From a virus, in the IMG/VR virus record IMGVR_UViG_3300036818_000078, positions 1 through 60,043 of that record: DNA of 60,043 nucleotides; one strand, given 5' to 3'. This document shows, piece by piece, positions 25,997-33,081 of this stretch. A program made the translations under genes and the position numbers. The notes under the pieces were generated by a model. The model had not been told where the DNA came from. It was given only the letters and a program-made list of their open reading frames with translations, and searched no databases. The stretch's first letter is position 1. The number at the start of each line of letters is the position of its first letter.

Positions 25997-26261
25997 TCCC
26001 TCTTTCTTGCCATTCTCGACAAATACGCTGTACTTCTTCTGCTGACTCAAATCCCAGGACTTGAGCAATCTTCTCTGCAAAGATGAGCCGGGGGATATTC
26101 TCCCCTTTCTCCCATCTCTGGACTTGATAGGAGCCCGTTGTACCAAGGGAAAAAGCTTTGGCACCCTTGACTAAAGACAGTCCTTTAGCAAGGCGAGCTG
26201 CTTTGAGAGGATGGATATCTTCAGGCACCACTCGCTTCCTTTGCTCTCCATCGATACTCAC
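25977..26261 (-). CDS. Cro/C1-type (XRE) helix-turn-helix regulator
   Basis: 94 residues from the GTG at 26261; a better ribosome site (AAGGAAG) points to the GTG at 26231 or 26228, which starts just before the HTH and gives about 83 residues. HTH core: PLKAARLAKGLSLVKGAKAF, then QVQRWEKGENIPRL. Probable repressor acting on the adjacent divergent promoter region. Confidence 0.75.
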   Translation of the reverse strand: MSIDGEQRKRVVPEDIHPLKAARLAKGLSLVKGAKAFSLGTTGSYQVQRWEKGENIPRLIFAEKIAQVLGFESAEEVQRICREWQERGNDGKSS

Positions 26262-26460
26262 CGTATTGTCCCCCTACGAATTTCGCGCCGTCCTCACGTA
26301 CAAAGCCTTTCATGCGACGGCACATAGCATCCGCTGTCGTGTAGGGGACATGTGCAAGAGACGCAATTTCCTTAAAAGAATGACGATGATCTTTATCACT
26401 AATTTCAAGACTCAAGATGACTTCCCGTGTCTTTTGCTCTCTTTCTTTCTCTGCTGACAT
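26221..26460 (-). CDS. Small DNA-binding (winged-HTH-like) protein, first gene of repressor operon
   Basis: 79 residues from the ATG at 26460 (AAAGGAATTG upstream). A helix-turn-helix pattern is visible in SFKEIASLAHVPYTTADAMC, followed by a beta wing (FVGGQYGEYRW). It directly follows a near-perfect promoter with a palindromic operator, so it may be an autoregulator. Confidence 0.65.
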   Translation of the reverse strand: MSAEKEREQKTREVILSLEISDKDHRHSFKEIASLAHVPYTTADAMCRRMKGFVREDGAKFVGGQYGEYRWRAKEASGA

Positions 26461-26502
26461 TTTCAATTCCTTTTCTGCTAAACACATTTATCAACTACTC
26501 AT

Positions 26503-26531
26503 AGTATAGCGCAATTGCGCCTATCTGTCAA
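26503..26531 (-). promoter_or_regulatory. Promoter and palindromic operator of the repressor operon
   Basis: Minus strand TTGACA (26531-26526), 17 bases, TATACT (26508-26503). The spacer holds the perfect 12-bp palindrome GCGCAATTGCGC, placed where a repressor would block RNA polymerase. Confidence 0.8.
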
Positions 26532-26569
26532 GGGCTTTTGGCACCAATTTAGGGCTCAACAAAAAGGCA

Positions 26570-26598
26570 TTGATATGCATGAGTTCATCAGCTATACT
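26570..26598 (+). promoter_or_regulatory. Divergent plus-strand promoter
   Basis: TTGATA (26570-26575), 17 bases, TATACT (26593-26598), 46 bases before the ATG of the membrane protein gene. It faces away from the repressor promoter only 40 bases distant. Confidence 0.7.
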
Positions 26599-26643
26599 TC
26601 TGGTAGAGATATTTACTATACATGAGCTTGTCAGGAGGGCCAT

Positions 26644-27078
26644 ATGGACAATCCGCTTATTTTACCATCAATCGTCATTGGTTTATCGTACATCGTCCTA
26701 GGTGTGTTGTTATTCTTTTGTGCTAAAATGCTTCTCTCGTCTCCTTGGCTACGGTTTTTCACGCTGAGGGCAATTGTCAGCACTGCTGCAGACTCACTTG
26801 AGATGCACTCTCCTGACGATCATCCGCAGAGAAAGAAACAGAAGACAGACCGCTTGACACATGCAATTATCGAAGATGTGAGCCATGAAACAAACAATGC
26901 GCTCACGATTGATGCGCTAATTGATGCGTCAATGCTTGCAAATGACACAAACCCACATCTACGGGCGATACGCTTGAGTGAGAAGGATACTGAAGAACTG
27001 AGGATACAGAGTATGAAGTCGCTTGGGATAAGGCAACGGGCGGGAATGACAAGCGGGACAATGAGAAGCTTGCATTAG
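26644..27078 (+). CDS. Membrane-anchored protein with cytoplasmic tail
   Basis: 144 residues, AGGAGGG before the ATG. One N-terminal transmembrane helix (about 8-30) and a charged soluble region with no known domain. It is a monocistronic gene divergent from a repressor operon. Such an arrangement is typical of a lysogeny-expressed or exclusion function, but this is inference only. Confidence 0.65.
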   Translation: MDNPLILPSIVIGLSYIVLGVLLFFCAKMLLSSPWLRFFTLRAIVSTAADSLEMHSPDDHPQRKKQKTDRLTHAIIEDVSHETNNALTIDALIDASMLANDTNPHLRAIRLSEKDTEELRIQSMKSLGIRQRAGMTSGTMRSLH

Positions 27079-27103
27079 GATTGAGCCAGTTGAGGACATG
27101 AAA

Positions 27104-27131
27104 AAGCCGCTGTCCGTTGTGGAAGCGGCTT
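27104..27131 (-). terminator. Rho-independent terminator
   Basis: AAGCCGCT/AGCGGCTT stem with a 12-base loop; on the minus strand it is followed by TTTTTC. It ends the minus operon 28420-27146. Confidence 0.7.
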
Positions 27132-27145
27132 GATTGTTGTGTGAT

Positions 27146-27460
27146 CTATCTGCCAAGGATAGCCTTCATAGCGTCTAGGTTAGAGGCAACGTTCACAATT
27201 TTGAGATAATCGCACTTCTGCCCGCCTCTACCATCTTCAACGCCCATGTTTACCTCATGCCCATTAAATGTGATGTTCCTGTGGATACGGGTCCCTGACG
27301 GACCCCCGTCTGCTGAGTGGAATTCTCCCATTTGGCAATTCGGGGGAAGCTTTGTGAACTCCCCAAATTGACCATCATACGAGATTTCAGCACCATTCTT
27401 TACTAAAAGATCAATAGCCGCTTGGGATACATTTCCGAATAATCCGTCTAACTTAATCAT
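27146..27460 (-). CDS. Hypothetical protein
   Basis: 104 residues, GAGAAAGAGAG before the ATG. Mixed alpha/beta with no recognised motif (VSQAAIDLLVKNGAEISYDG near the start). Last gene of a four-gene minus operon ending at the terminator 27104-27131. Confidence 0.6.
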   Translation of the reverse strand: MIKLDGLFGNVSQAAIDLLVKNGAEISYDGQFGEFTKLPPNCQMGEFHSADGGPSGTRIHRNITFNGHEVNMGVEDGRGGQKCDYLKIVNVASNLDAMKAILGR

Positions 27461-27511
27461 GTTAAAACTCTCTTTCTCGACTTGAGGACGTGCCTCACGA
27501 TTTTGTGGGAA

Positions 27512-27733
27512 CTAATATACTGCACTAAATCCCTGATCCAGAAGATGCTGACGGACCTTCTGCATTGTCTCACTCTTTGTGCCCTCAGGGAATTGGACAC
27601 AGGGATAATTGAGAGACTCATCTACTGTCAGCCCTACCACATCTGACGGTAGAGCCGCTTGAACCTCATCAATCGTGGCATACTGCCCTTTATTCTTTGC
27701 AGAATACGGGACTTTCCAATACGGACCGCTCAT
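27512..27733 (-). CDS. Hypothetical protein
   Basis: 73 residues, GGAAGGAAC before the ATG. Contains a small alpha/beta unit (ATIDEVQAALPSDVVGLTVD). No family recognised; in the operon of small accessory genes. Confidence 0.6.
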   Translation of the reverse strand: MSGPYWKVPYSAKNKGQYATIDEVQAALPSDVVGLTVDESLNYPCVQFPEGTKSETMQKVRQHLLDQGFSAVY

Positions 27734-27818
27734 GATTTGTTCCTTCCAACTATCAAGCTCACAATTGGCTTGCTGCTACCAGCATCCGAAGATACTGGCA
27801 ACGGCCAGACAACTGGGA

Positions 27819-28028
27819 CTAATCGATCAACTGACCGACTTGATACTCAGGATTGTGCACAACGGCTATTACATATTTCTGTAATTTTGGGTCCCAGACC
27901 GCTACCGCCCCATACGCATGCAGGACCGCATGCGCAATCGTGAACGCGCAAGGCAGACTAGCAGGGCCGTTGACCCGCATCAGCTCATCGCACTTGAGCT
28001 GAAACCAAACGAGCGGGACTACTTGCAC
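27819..28028 (-). CDS. Hypothetical protein overlapping its upstream neighbour
   Basis: 69 residues from a GTG at 28028 that overlaps the end of the preceding gene by 10 bases; a later in-frame ATG (MRVNGPASL) is an alternative. Hydrophobic core AHAVLHAYGAVAVWD. No clear ribosome site. Not recognised. Confidence 0.45.
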   Translation of the reverse strand: MQVVPLVWFQLKCDELMRVNGPASLPCAFTIAHAVLHAYGAVAVWDPKLQKYVIAVVHNPEYQVGQLID

Positions 28029-28420
28029 CTTTTGACGATATCAAAGACATAATACTTGAAGAAATCCTCATCTGCGGCATAAGAGCCGTCATCCTGTGGA
28101 ATGAAGAAAACATTCATCCCATCTCTTCCCAGGCGAGCTTCCCACTTTGCAATAAATGCTTCACGGGAAACACCATCTAGGAAGATATCAGGGACCTCAT
28201 TAGGGAAGATTTTGAGATCAACCACATGATCATATCTTTTCCCATTGATACGCTGATTGCGTATTTTTCGATCTTCAGAGATCTCACGATCGAATCGATG
28301 CGCCCCAATAGAGAGAGAGACGGAGACCGTCGCCAGCTTTTGTGGGACATGTGACCTAACCGCAGGCACATTTTCCTCAACCATATTAGGCGTCAATAGC
28401 TCGTCGGATAACCAACCCAA
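28019..28420 (-). CDS. Hypothetical protein
   Basis: 133 residues, alpha/beta, with DHVVDLKIFPNEVPDIFLDG and DGMNVFFIPQDDGSY. No nuclease or binding motif stands out. First gene after the strong hairpin at 28444-28476, which may attenuate the transcript reaching it. Confidence 0.6.
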   Translation of the reverse strand: MGWLSDELLTPNMVEENVPAVRSHVPQKLATVSVSLSIGAHRFDREISEDRKIRNQRINGKRYDHVVDLKIFPNEVPDIFLDGVSREAFIAKWEARLGRDGMNVFFIPQDDGSYAADEDFFKYYVFDIVKRCK

Positions 28421-28443
28421 TTTCGAACTCGCTTTCTTGTGCT

Positions 28444-28476
28444 ATCAACACTGCCTGAATATCAGGCAGTGTTGAT
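28444..28476. other. Perfect 15-bp hairpin between two minus-strand genes
   Basis: Fifteen uninterrupted pairs (ATCAACACTGCCTGA and its complement) around a 3-base loop. No U-run follows on either strand. It may be a transcript stabiliser, an attenuator or a protein-binding palindrome. Confidence 0.7.
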
Positions 28477-28501
28477 CCCGCCACCAAGGACGGGAGACTA
28501 A

Positions 28502-28714
28502 CTACTCTTCTTCTGAACTACCTACGCGCTCATCAATTTCCTGCTGGGACATGCCCTCTTGCGCCCATACTTCACTATCCACACTGTAGAGGACAGGGAC
28601 ATCTTGTCCTGCTTTCCTGATAGACCCTGAAAACCCATCAGGAGTTGCAATTTCGTGTCGCTGTGTGACTCCCTCATCATCTGAGAGGAGGACCTCACGA
28701 ATAATATGCTTCAT
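28502..28714 (-). CDS. Small acidic hypothetical protein
   Basis: 70 residues, MKHIIREVLLSDDEG start and an acidic end (VGSSEEE). AGAAAGGC lies upstream. It is the first gene after the promoter at 28776-28805. Its small, acidic nature is like anti-restriction or inhibitor proteins, but no specific family is recognised. Confidence 0.6.
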   Translation of the reverse strand: MKHIIREVLLSDDEGVTQRHEIATPDGFSGSIRKAGQDVPVLYSVDSEVWAQEGMSQQEIDERVGSSEEE

Positions 28715-28775
28715 CTCGACTGCCTTTCTGAGATTGCTCTCAGCTCCTGCAAGAACAACTCTTGCTTACATATCT

Positions 28776-28805
28776 AGTATAGTACATTGCTATACGGTTT
28801 GTCAA
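28776..28805 (-). promoter_or_regulatory. Promoter overlapped by GTATAG-N7-CTATAC inverted repeat
   Basis: Minus strand TTGACA (28805-28800), 18 bases, TATACT (28781-28776). The inverted repeat spans the spacer and the -10 box, and recurs with the same 7-base gap at 29647-29675. Confidence 0.75.
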
Positions 28806-28844
28806 GGGGATTTTGGACCAATTTCCGAATCCCCTGAGAATTGC

Positions 28845-29183
28845 CTACTTTGCTCTAGGAGTGTAGGGAGCCTCGGCCCATTCCCCATTGACGAACCTGC
28901 CAACCTTCTCGACATTCTCCTGCTCTTTCCAGAGCTCAAATTGCTCTTTGGAGAGATGCTCATCGTTGCCTTGCCAGGCTATGAACTCGCGTCCGACGCG
29001 CTCGACTCTGACTTCGTACTGATCTTGCTGCATTTGGCTTTCCCTTTCTTGCTTGACCGCTAGCCAATATCTGTCAAGCGCTATTAATACAACCTGCGTT
29101 TTGGTCTGGCCTTTCCACTTGGCAAGATCACTTAATTGCTGATCTGACCCTTCAGGCATATCCCTAATGTTGAATTGGCCCAT
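28845..29183 (-). CDS. Ribbon-helix-helix-like DNA-binding protein
   Basis: 112 residues from the ATG at 29183 (AGGAGG upstream). The N-terminus (QFNIRDMPEG, then LSDLAKWKGQTKTQVVLIALD) fits a ribbon-helix-helix fold: a strand followed by two helices with the usual G-x-T/S turn. The C-terminal half is charged. Probably a small transcription regulator of the surrounding operons. Confidence 0.65.
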   Translation of the reverse strand: MGQFNIRDMPEGSDQQLSDLAKWKGQTKTQVVLIALDRYWLAVKQERESQMQQDQYEVRVERVGREFIAWQGNDEHLSKEQFELWKEQENVEKVGRFVNGEWAEAPYTPRAK

Positions 29184-29193
29184 AGGGGACCTC

Positions 29194-29607
29194 CTAAGAA
29201 TACTGAGTGTATCGCCCGTCAGGCAATTCAATGAGATCAAAATCTGCAATCTGTGTACATAGAGTAGTCAGAAGACTCTGCACTCTGCGAGGCTTGAGGT
29301 TTAACACCGTCTCACCGTTGCTTGCCTCAACTAAAGCGTTGAACATTTCTTCTGCTGTGAATGGCTCGGTAGCAGCCGCCGCTGTTGCTCTTGCACTTCT
29401 CAGCATATCGAACTCACCGCTGACCTCTTGACGGATACCTTGTAACATTTCCTCTTTCCTCTCCAGAAGCTCTTTGGCATCATCAGAATAGATCTGATTA
29501 GAAGGCTTCAAGACATTTTTGTGAGTAGCTAACCATTGGAGGTACGAAGCAGGAACCTCGTTCACTTTCTCGTTTTTGTGTTTGCCGAATGTGAAAATTG
29601 CTCTCAT
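29194..29607 (-). CDS. FGKHK-motif (DUF3820-like) protein
   Basis: 137 residues, AAAGGAG before the ATG. The first 30 residues (FTFGKHKNEKVNEVPASYL then QWL) match the start of DUF3820-type proteins. The same module opens the protein at 30072-30506. The rest is helical. Function of the module is not established to my knowledge. Confidence 0.65.
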   Translation of the reverse strand: MRAIFTFGKHKNEKVNEVPASYLQWLATHKNVLKPSNQIYSDDAKELLERKEEMLQGIRQEVSGEFDMLRSARATAAAATEPFTAEEMFNALVEASNGETVLNLKPRRVQSLLTTLCTQIADFDLIELPDGRYTQYS

Positions 29608-29646
29608 TTCCGTATCTCCTTTGTTTTGTATCTCTCATCTACAAGT

Positions 29647-29675
29647 AGTATAGCAGATATCTATACGTCTGTCAA
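29647..29675 (-). promoter_or_regulatory. Promoter overlapped by GTATAG-N7-CTATAC inverted repeat
   Basis: Minus strand TTGACA (29675-29670), 17 bases, TATACT (29652-29647). It carries the same operator-like inverted repeat as 28776-28805, and another CTATACG half lies upstream near 29693. Confidence 0.75.
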
Positions 29676-29793
29676 GCAATTTACTATACGATTTAGACCA
29701 CTTTCAGAGATTGCTAGAATGTCGTTCATGCCCGTCATGCATCTCGTTGTGGGCAAAAAGTTAGCTGCTAGTCCACCATCTAGCAGCTTGGGA

Positions 29794-30072
29794 TTACATT
29801 CTCTCATTTAAGAATTCTTCTATCTCTTTGAGGGACTTGAAACTTTGCGCTCGTCTCTCTTCGACTGCATTATCATCAGGAGAGACATACGGAGCAATCC
29901 AGTATCTTGGTTCCTGTGGATACTGGTGCCCAACAGGGATAAACTTGCTTGTGCTGCTCATCCAATTCCAGCCAGCCTTCGCTAGCTTTTGATTGATGCG
30001 ATCTTTAATCTTGGGACCCGATCCAGAACGAGCGCCACCCCAATTTTTGCTATCCTCCACTCTTCTACCCAT
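29794..30072 (-). CDS. Small protein with AT-hook-like N-terminus
   Basis: 92 residues. The stretch WGGARSGSGPK resembles the GGARxGAGRP/K DNA-contacting N-termini of phage packaging and replication proteins. The remainder has WIAPYVSPDDNAVEERR. It overlaps the stop of the upstream gene (TAATG). Confidence 0.6.
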   Translation of the reverse strand: MGRRVEDSKNWGGARSGSGPKIKDRINQKLAKAGWNWMSSTSKFIPVGHQYPQEPRYWIAPYVSPDDNAVEERRAQSFKSLKEIEEFLNERM

Positions 30073-30506
30073 TAATTTACCCTATCACCTTTCTCATTGT
30101 ACTGTGGCAATTGTCCCTTTTTGATAAGAGTCGCACGAACAAAGATCTGTAGAGGGTCAACACGGATTCCCATTCCCCTATACCCAGCTTTCAGAAGCAT
30201 ATTCTCGACATCATTGGAACCGCTAAATGAAACGCCTGATTTTACCAACTCATCTGCCAAGATCTCAGTAAGCCTATCGCCCTTCTCATCAGGTAGATAG
30301 GAGAATACTTTGGCAGACTCTTCAATCTCTTGCCTGACAGACTGACGGCGACGGGTCAACTCTTGGATTGCCAACTCTGTCCAATTGACTCCATTGCGAA
30401 TGATTGGTTTGGGATTGTAGTCGGAATCTTGCATCCAGACCAAATACTCCTTTGGAAGATCCTTGATATCGGTGCCTCTGTGCTTGCCAAATGGGATAGT
30501 TGCCAT
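30072..30506 (-). CDS. FGKHR-motif (DUF3820-like) protein
   Basis: 144 residues, GAGAGGTC before the ATG. Residues 5-25 (PFGKHRGTDIKDLPKEYLVW) match those of the 29194-29607 protein, so the two are paralogues in the N-terminal module with different C-terminal parts. First gene after a fully consensus promoter. Confidence 0.65.
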   Translation of the reverse strand: MATIPFGKHRGTDIKDLPKEYLVWMQDSDYNPKPIIRNGVNWTELAIQELTRRRQSVRQEIEESAKVFSYLPDEKGDRLTEILADELVKSGVSFSGSNDVENMLLKAGYRGMGIRVDPLQIFVRATLIKKGQLPQYNEKGDRVN

Positions 30507-30553
30507 AATTTTGACCTCTCTTCTTGTTTTCGTACCTCAATTGGTATAGTTGA

Positions 30554-30582
30554 ATTATATTTCATTCAAGATGAATTGTCAA
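30554..30582 (-). promoter_or_regulatory. Fully consensus sigma70 promoter
   Basis: Minus strand TTGACA (30582-30577), 17 bases, TATAAT (30559-30554). The spacer contains the inverted repeat TTCAT-N5-ATGAA, a possible operator, and one GTATAG half-site follows downstream. Confidence 0.85.
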
Positions 30583-30631
30583 TAGTTCAAGATAGCAATA
30601 TTTGACAGCATGTAAAACCCGTTATGCATCT

Positions 30632-30709
30632 CTAATGGATGTATATCGATATGATGATACCTAGTGCTATGAGCAGCACAAATACCAGTATTGGGATAAA
30701 TCTATTCAT
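30632..30709 (-). CDS. 25-residue membrane peptide
   Basis: MNRFIPILVFVLLIALGIII and a short end, after CAGGAGAAATTG. A single transmembrane segment, similar in style to the peptide at 25677-25781. It lies just after the terminator of the upstream HTH gene, so it may depend on read-through. Confidence 0.4.
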   Translation of the reverse strand: MNRFIPILVFVLLIALGIIISIYIH

Positions 30710-30732
30710 CAATTTCTCCTGTAAATTGAGCA

Positions 30733-30770
30733 CAAAAAAGAGGCTACCTGATTTGTCGATAGCCTCTCTT
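30733..30770 (-). terminator. Rho-independent terminator
   Basis: Minus strand stem AGAGGCTA/TAGCCTCT followed by TTTTTT. It ends the HTH gene at 30785-30979. Confidence 0.85.
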
Positions 30771-30784
30771 CAATGAGCTTGGCC

Positions 30785-30979
30785 CTAGACGGATGCTGCT
30801 ACGTTTACGCCTTCTAGGATCTTATCAAGCTCACTACGCTTGACTCTGTAGGATTGCCTCTTGCCTTTGTGTGGCAAACTGACGGCTGTAAGTACACCGT
30901 TCTTAATCCATCTCCTACAAGTTGTGGCATCACAGCGTAAAATCTGGGCAATCTCACTCACAGTCAACAAATCGTTCAT
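30785..30979 (-). CDS. Excisionase-like helix-turn-helix protein
   Basis: 64 residues, AAAGGAGAG before the ATG. MerR-like HTH_17 pattern: LLTVSEIAQILRCDATTCRRW, then GVLTAVSLPHKGKRQSYRV. Such proteins act as excisionases or small regulators. It is a single-gene unit with its own promoter and terminator. Confidence 0.8.
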   Translation of the reverse strand: MNDLLTVSEIAQILRCDATTCRRWIKNGVLTAVSLPHKGKRQSYRVKRSELDKILEGVNVAASV

Positions 30980-31034
30980 TACTCTCTCCTTTGGTAAAAG
31001 GTCACTAAAGATATGGTTACACTTAATGCCCTAA

Positions 31035-31063
31035 AGAGTACCATCTATCCCGATCAATGTCAA
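31035..31063 (-). promoter_or_regulatory. Promoter of the excisionase-like gene
   Basis: Minus strand TTGACA (31063-31058), 17 bases, TACTCT (31040-31035), about 56 bases before the ATG. Confidence 0.65.
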
Positions 31064-31097
31064 GCATTCCGGTACTCGTCAGGTGCTCATGACAAGC

Positions 31098-31259
31098 TCA
31101 ACTATTCACCAAGTCCTCTAGCTGCTCATCGCAGAGCTTTACAATATCTGCTAAAGCTCTGACGTATATTTCGGCCTTAAATAAATCTGATTGATGCTGT
31201 GATGCCTCATCTACAGCTTCTTGTGCCAGTTTGCAAATTTTCTCTACGAGATCAATCAT
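31098..31259 (-). CDS. Small helical protein
   Basis: 53 residues from the ATG at 31259 (AAAGGAC upstream). Entirely helical, amphipathic (IDLVEKICKLAQEAVDEASQ). The 31260-31399 stretch before it shows nothing else. Function unknown. Confidence 0.55.
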   Translation of the reverse strand: MIDLVEKICKLAQEAVDEASQHQSDLFKAEIYVRALADIVKLCDEQLEDLVNS

Positions 31260-31399
31260 GGTCAAAGTCCTTTCGTGTTGAATGCCTCTCAGTCGCAACA
31301 GGATGCGATTTAGGGCGATTAGAAATCTGCCTATCCACTCATCAGTAAAACATCCTACAAGGACAGTCAGGTCGAGCGTGTCAACGAATAGCTAGAGAT

Positions 31400-31693
31400 T
31401 TACGTCCCGTTCGCAGTCTCGAACTTGAAAATGCATGTGCAACACCATATCCCTAACCTCTCATGCCATACAAACTTCTCTACACTCTTTAAACACGTCC
31501 TACGTCCACAATAGCCGTGCTTTTGACAATAGATGCTACCTCCTGGGCTCAAGAGAGTTGCAGGCTCGCTACACTTGCAGCATGGTCCGAGTGGACTTGC
31601 AATCGTCGGCGGGTTGCCAGTCGGCGGTATCTTCGCGCCTGCTACTGTGTGAGGCGTGGCGAATAGCTGCTCTTGGATCATGATTTCGCCCAT
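31400..31693 (-). CDS. Cys-rich zinc-binding protein
   Basis: About 97 residues (the frame is open to 31702; start at 31693 or 31702). Cys motifs CCKCSEPATLL, YCQKHGYCGRRTC and CCTCIF suggest two zinc sites. It overlaps the upstream small gene. Last gene of the replication operon. Confidence 0.55.
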   Translation of the reverse strand: MGEIMIQEQLFATPHTVAGAKIPPTGNPPTIASPLGPCCKCSEPATLLSPGGSIYCQKHGYCGRRTCLKSVEKFVWHERLGIWCCTCIFKFETANGT

Positions 31694-31878
31694 TCTTGCC
31701 AATTCTCAAGTTTCAGCTTCTCTACAATCTTTCGTTGATCTTCGTTCAACTCATGCCTCTCAGCACGTCGCACAAACTCAGCAGGCTCAAATGCTGAGCG
31801 CTCGAGTGCAAAGCGGCAGGTGGAGCACAGGCAGTAGCGACCATGGGGTGAGATGTTCATACGGCCTCCAGGTCCCAT
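31678..31878 (-). CDS. Small protein with CLCSTC zinc motif
   Basis: 66 residues with one CxxC pair (YCLCSTCRFAL) and a helical C-terminus. It overlaps the methylase end and the next gene's start, so all three are translationally coupled. Role unknown. Confidence 0.55.
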   Translation of the reverse strand: MGPGGRMNISPHGRYCLCSTCRFALERSAFEPAEFVRRAERHELNEDQRKIVEKLKLENWQEWAKS

Positions 31879-32717
31879 AAACTAGCTTGCGCCGACGGAT
31901 AATTTAGTAGCAGCAGCTCAGTAGCATAGTCGTGTTTCTCATTCGTTTTCTGCGCGTGCTTGGGTGTCTCCCAGGTTATCCGTCTCCATTTGTCGGCCGG
32001 ATATAAATCATCTAGCGCAGGATGAGGATAGTAGGACAGGACGACAAAAGCCGACGATTTATTCAGCAGGTCGGCTAGTCGCTCGTGGTCTGCCATCGTA
32101 AAAGATTGGTTGTAGTAGTGCTCAGTGCCGATGTAAGGCGGGTCAGCATAGATGAGCATACGAGGCTTGTTGTAGACCTTAAAGACTGCAGCAAAGTCCC
32201 GATTGTCGATCATAACAAGCTTGAAGCGTTCTTGAACCTGCTTGAAGAGATCAATAGCGCTGTGATAGGAATGGACAGGTCCGCTTTTCGTATTCTTGAT
32301 GCCAGACGACCAGCCCTTGGGTTGTGGGTCTATATGGGCACTAAAGTTACTCCTGAGCACATAGAACCATCTGGCTGCACGCTCCAGTGGCTCCAGGTCG
32401 GTCCCATCCCAGAGGCTATAGTGATATCGGTAGTAGACCTCTCGACTGTATGGCAAACTTCTGCAGCGTTCCTCCAGGGCCTCTAGATTGTCTCTGCATT
32501 GCATCCAGAAATTGACCAAATCTCCATTGATATCATTGTAGGCTTCTACATGCCGATATGGTTTCTTTTGCATGAGCACGTGAGCGGCGCCGCCAAACAG
32601 TTCGCAGTACGTGTCGTACGCCGACGGCGAGGGAAACTGTTTGATGATATGCCTTGCTGAATAGTGCTTCCCTCCCATCCAAGGTAACGGGCTCCTGCTC
32701 TGATTCATAATTGCCAT
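31857..32717 (-). CDS. DNA adenine methyltransferase (Dam / D12 class)
   Basis: 286 residues. Motifs in order: PWMGGK (12-17), ELFGGA (39-44, SAM binding), DINGDLVNFW (62-71) and the catalytic DPPY (192-195, in IYADPPYIG). This matches D12-class N6-adenine methylases such as Dam. It probably protects phage DNA from restriction or marks replicated DNA. Its start overlaps the previous stop (TAATG). Confidence 0.93.
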   Translation of the reverse strand: MAIMNQSRSPLPWMGGKHYSARHIIKQFPSPSAYDTYCELFGGAAHVLMQKKPYRHVEAYNDINGDLVNFWMQCRDNLEALEERCRSLPYSREVYYRYHYSLWDGTDLEPLERAARWFYVLRSNFSAHIDPQPKGWSSGIKNTKSGPVHSYHSAIDLFKQVQERFKLVMIDNRDFAAVFKVYNKPRMLIYADPPYIGTEHYYNQSFTMADHERLADLLNKSSAFVVLSYYPHPALDDLYPADKWRRITWETPKHAQKTNEKHDYATELLLLNYPSAQASLWDLEAV

Positions 32718-32998
32718 TATCCTGTCATCTCCAGTGCAACTGGTAGCAGCCAGTCGATATACGCTAGCATCACTACATAATGTGCCGACGTTCGTAGCTC
32801 AGGACGGCGTGCATCCCTGCCTACAAATTGCGCTACAAAACGTTTGAGAGCCTCGTAACACTCCCATCGGTACTCAGCACTGCCATACTCGAGCGCAGTG
32901 TCTAGGATCGCTTCTATGCGATTTGGCTCGAGCTGGTAGATCTCAGCTAAGTGTGACTCGTGCTCAATCGCGTCAAGTGCTCTTTGTCTTGTGATCAT
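32717..32998 (-). CDS. Small helical protein between helicase and methylase
   Basis: 93 residues, helical, containing EYRWECYEALKRFVAQFVG. No family recognised. Co-transcribed with replication genes; the hairpin at 33019-33069 lies just upstream. Confidence 0.6.
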   Translation of the reverse strand: MITRQRALDAIEHESHLAEIYQLEPNRIEAILDTALEYGSAEYRWECYEALKRFVAQFVGRDARRPELRTSAHYVVMLAYIDWLLPVALEMTG

Positions 32999-33018
32999 TT
33001 CAGTCCTTGAATATCCCG

Positions 33019-33069
33019 TGGCTATATGAGATGGAGTATGTAATCTGCATGTCTCATCCCATATAGCTA
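33019..33069. other. Long imperfect hairpin between replication genes
   Basis: Arms 33019-33040 and 33048-33069 pair over 22 positions with a 7-base loop; most exceptions are G-T pairs in the plus-strand sense. There is no U-run. A processing or attenuation element, or part of a plus-strand transcript, is possible. Confidence 0.5.
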
Positions 33070-33081
33070 TGTCACGCGCTA

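Noticed and set aside
32085-32486. Plus-strand frame opposite the methylase
   Set aside because: Methylase motifs are complete on the minus strand; the opposite frame has no ribosome site or domain.
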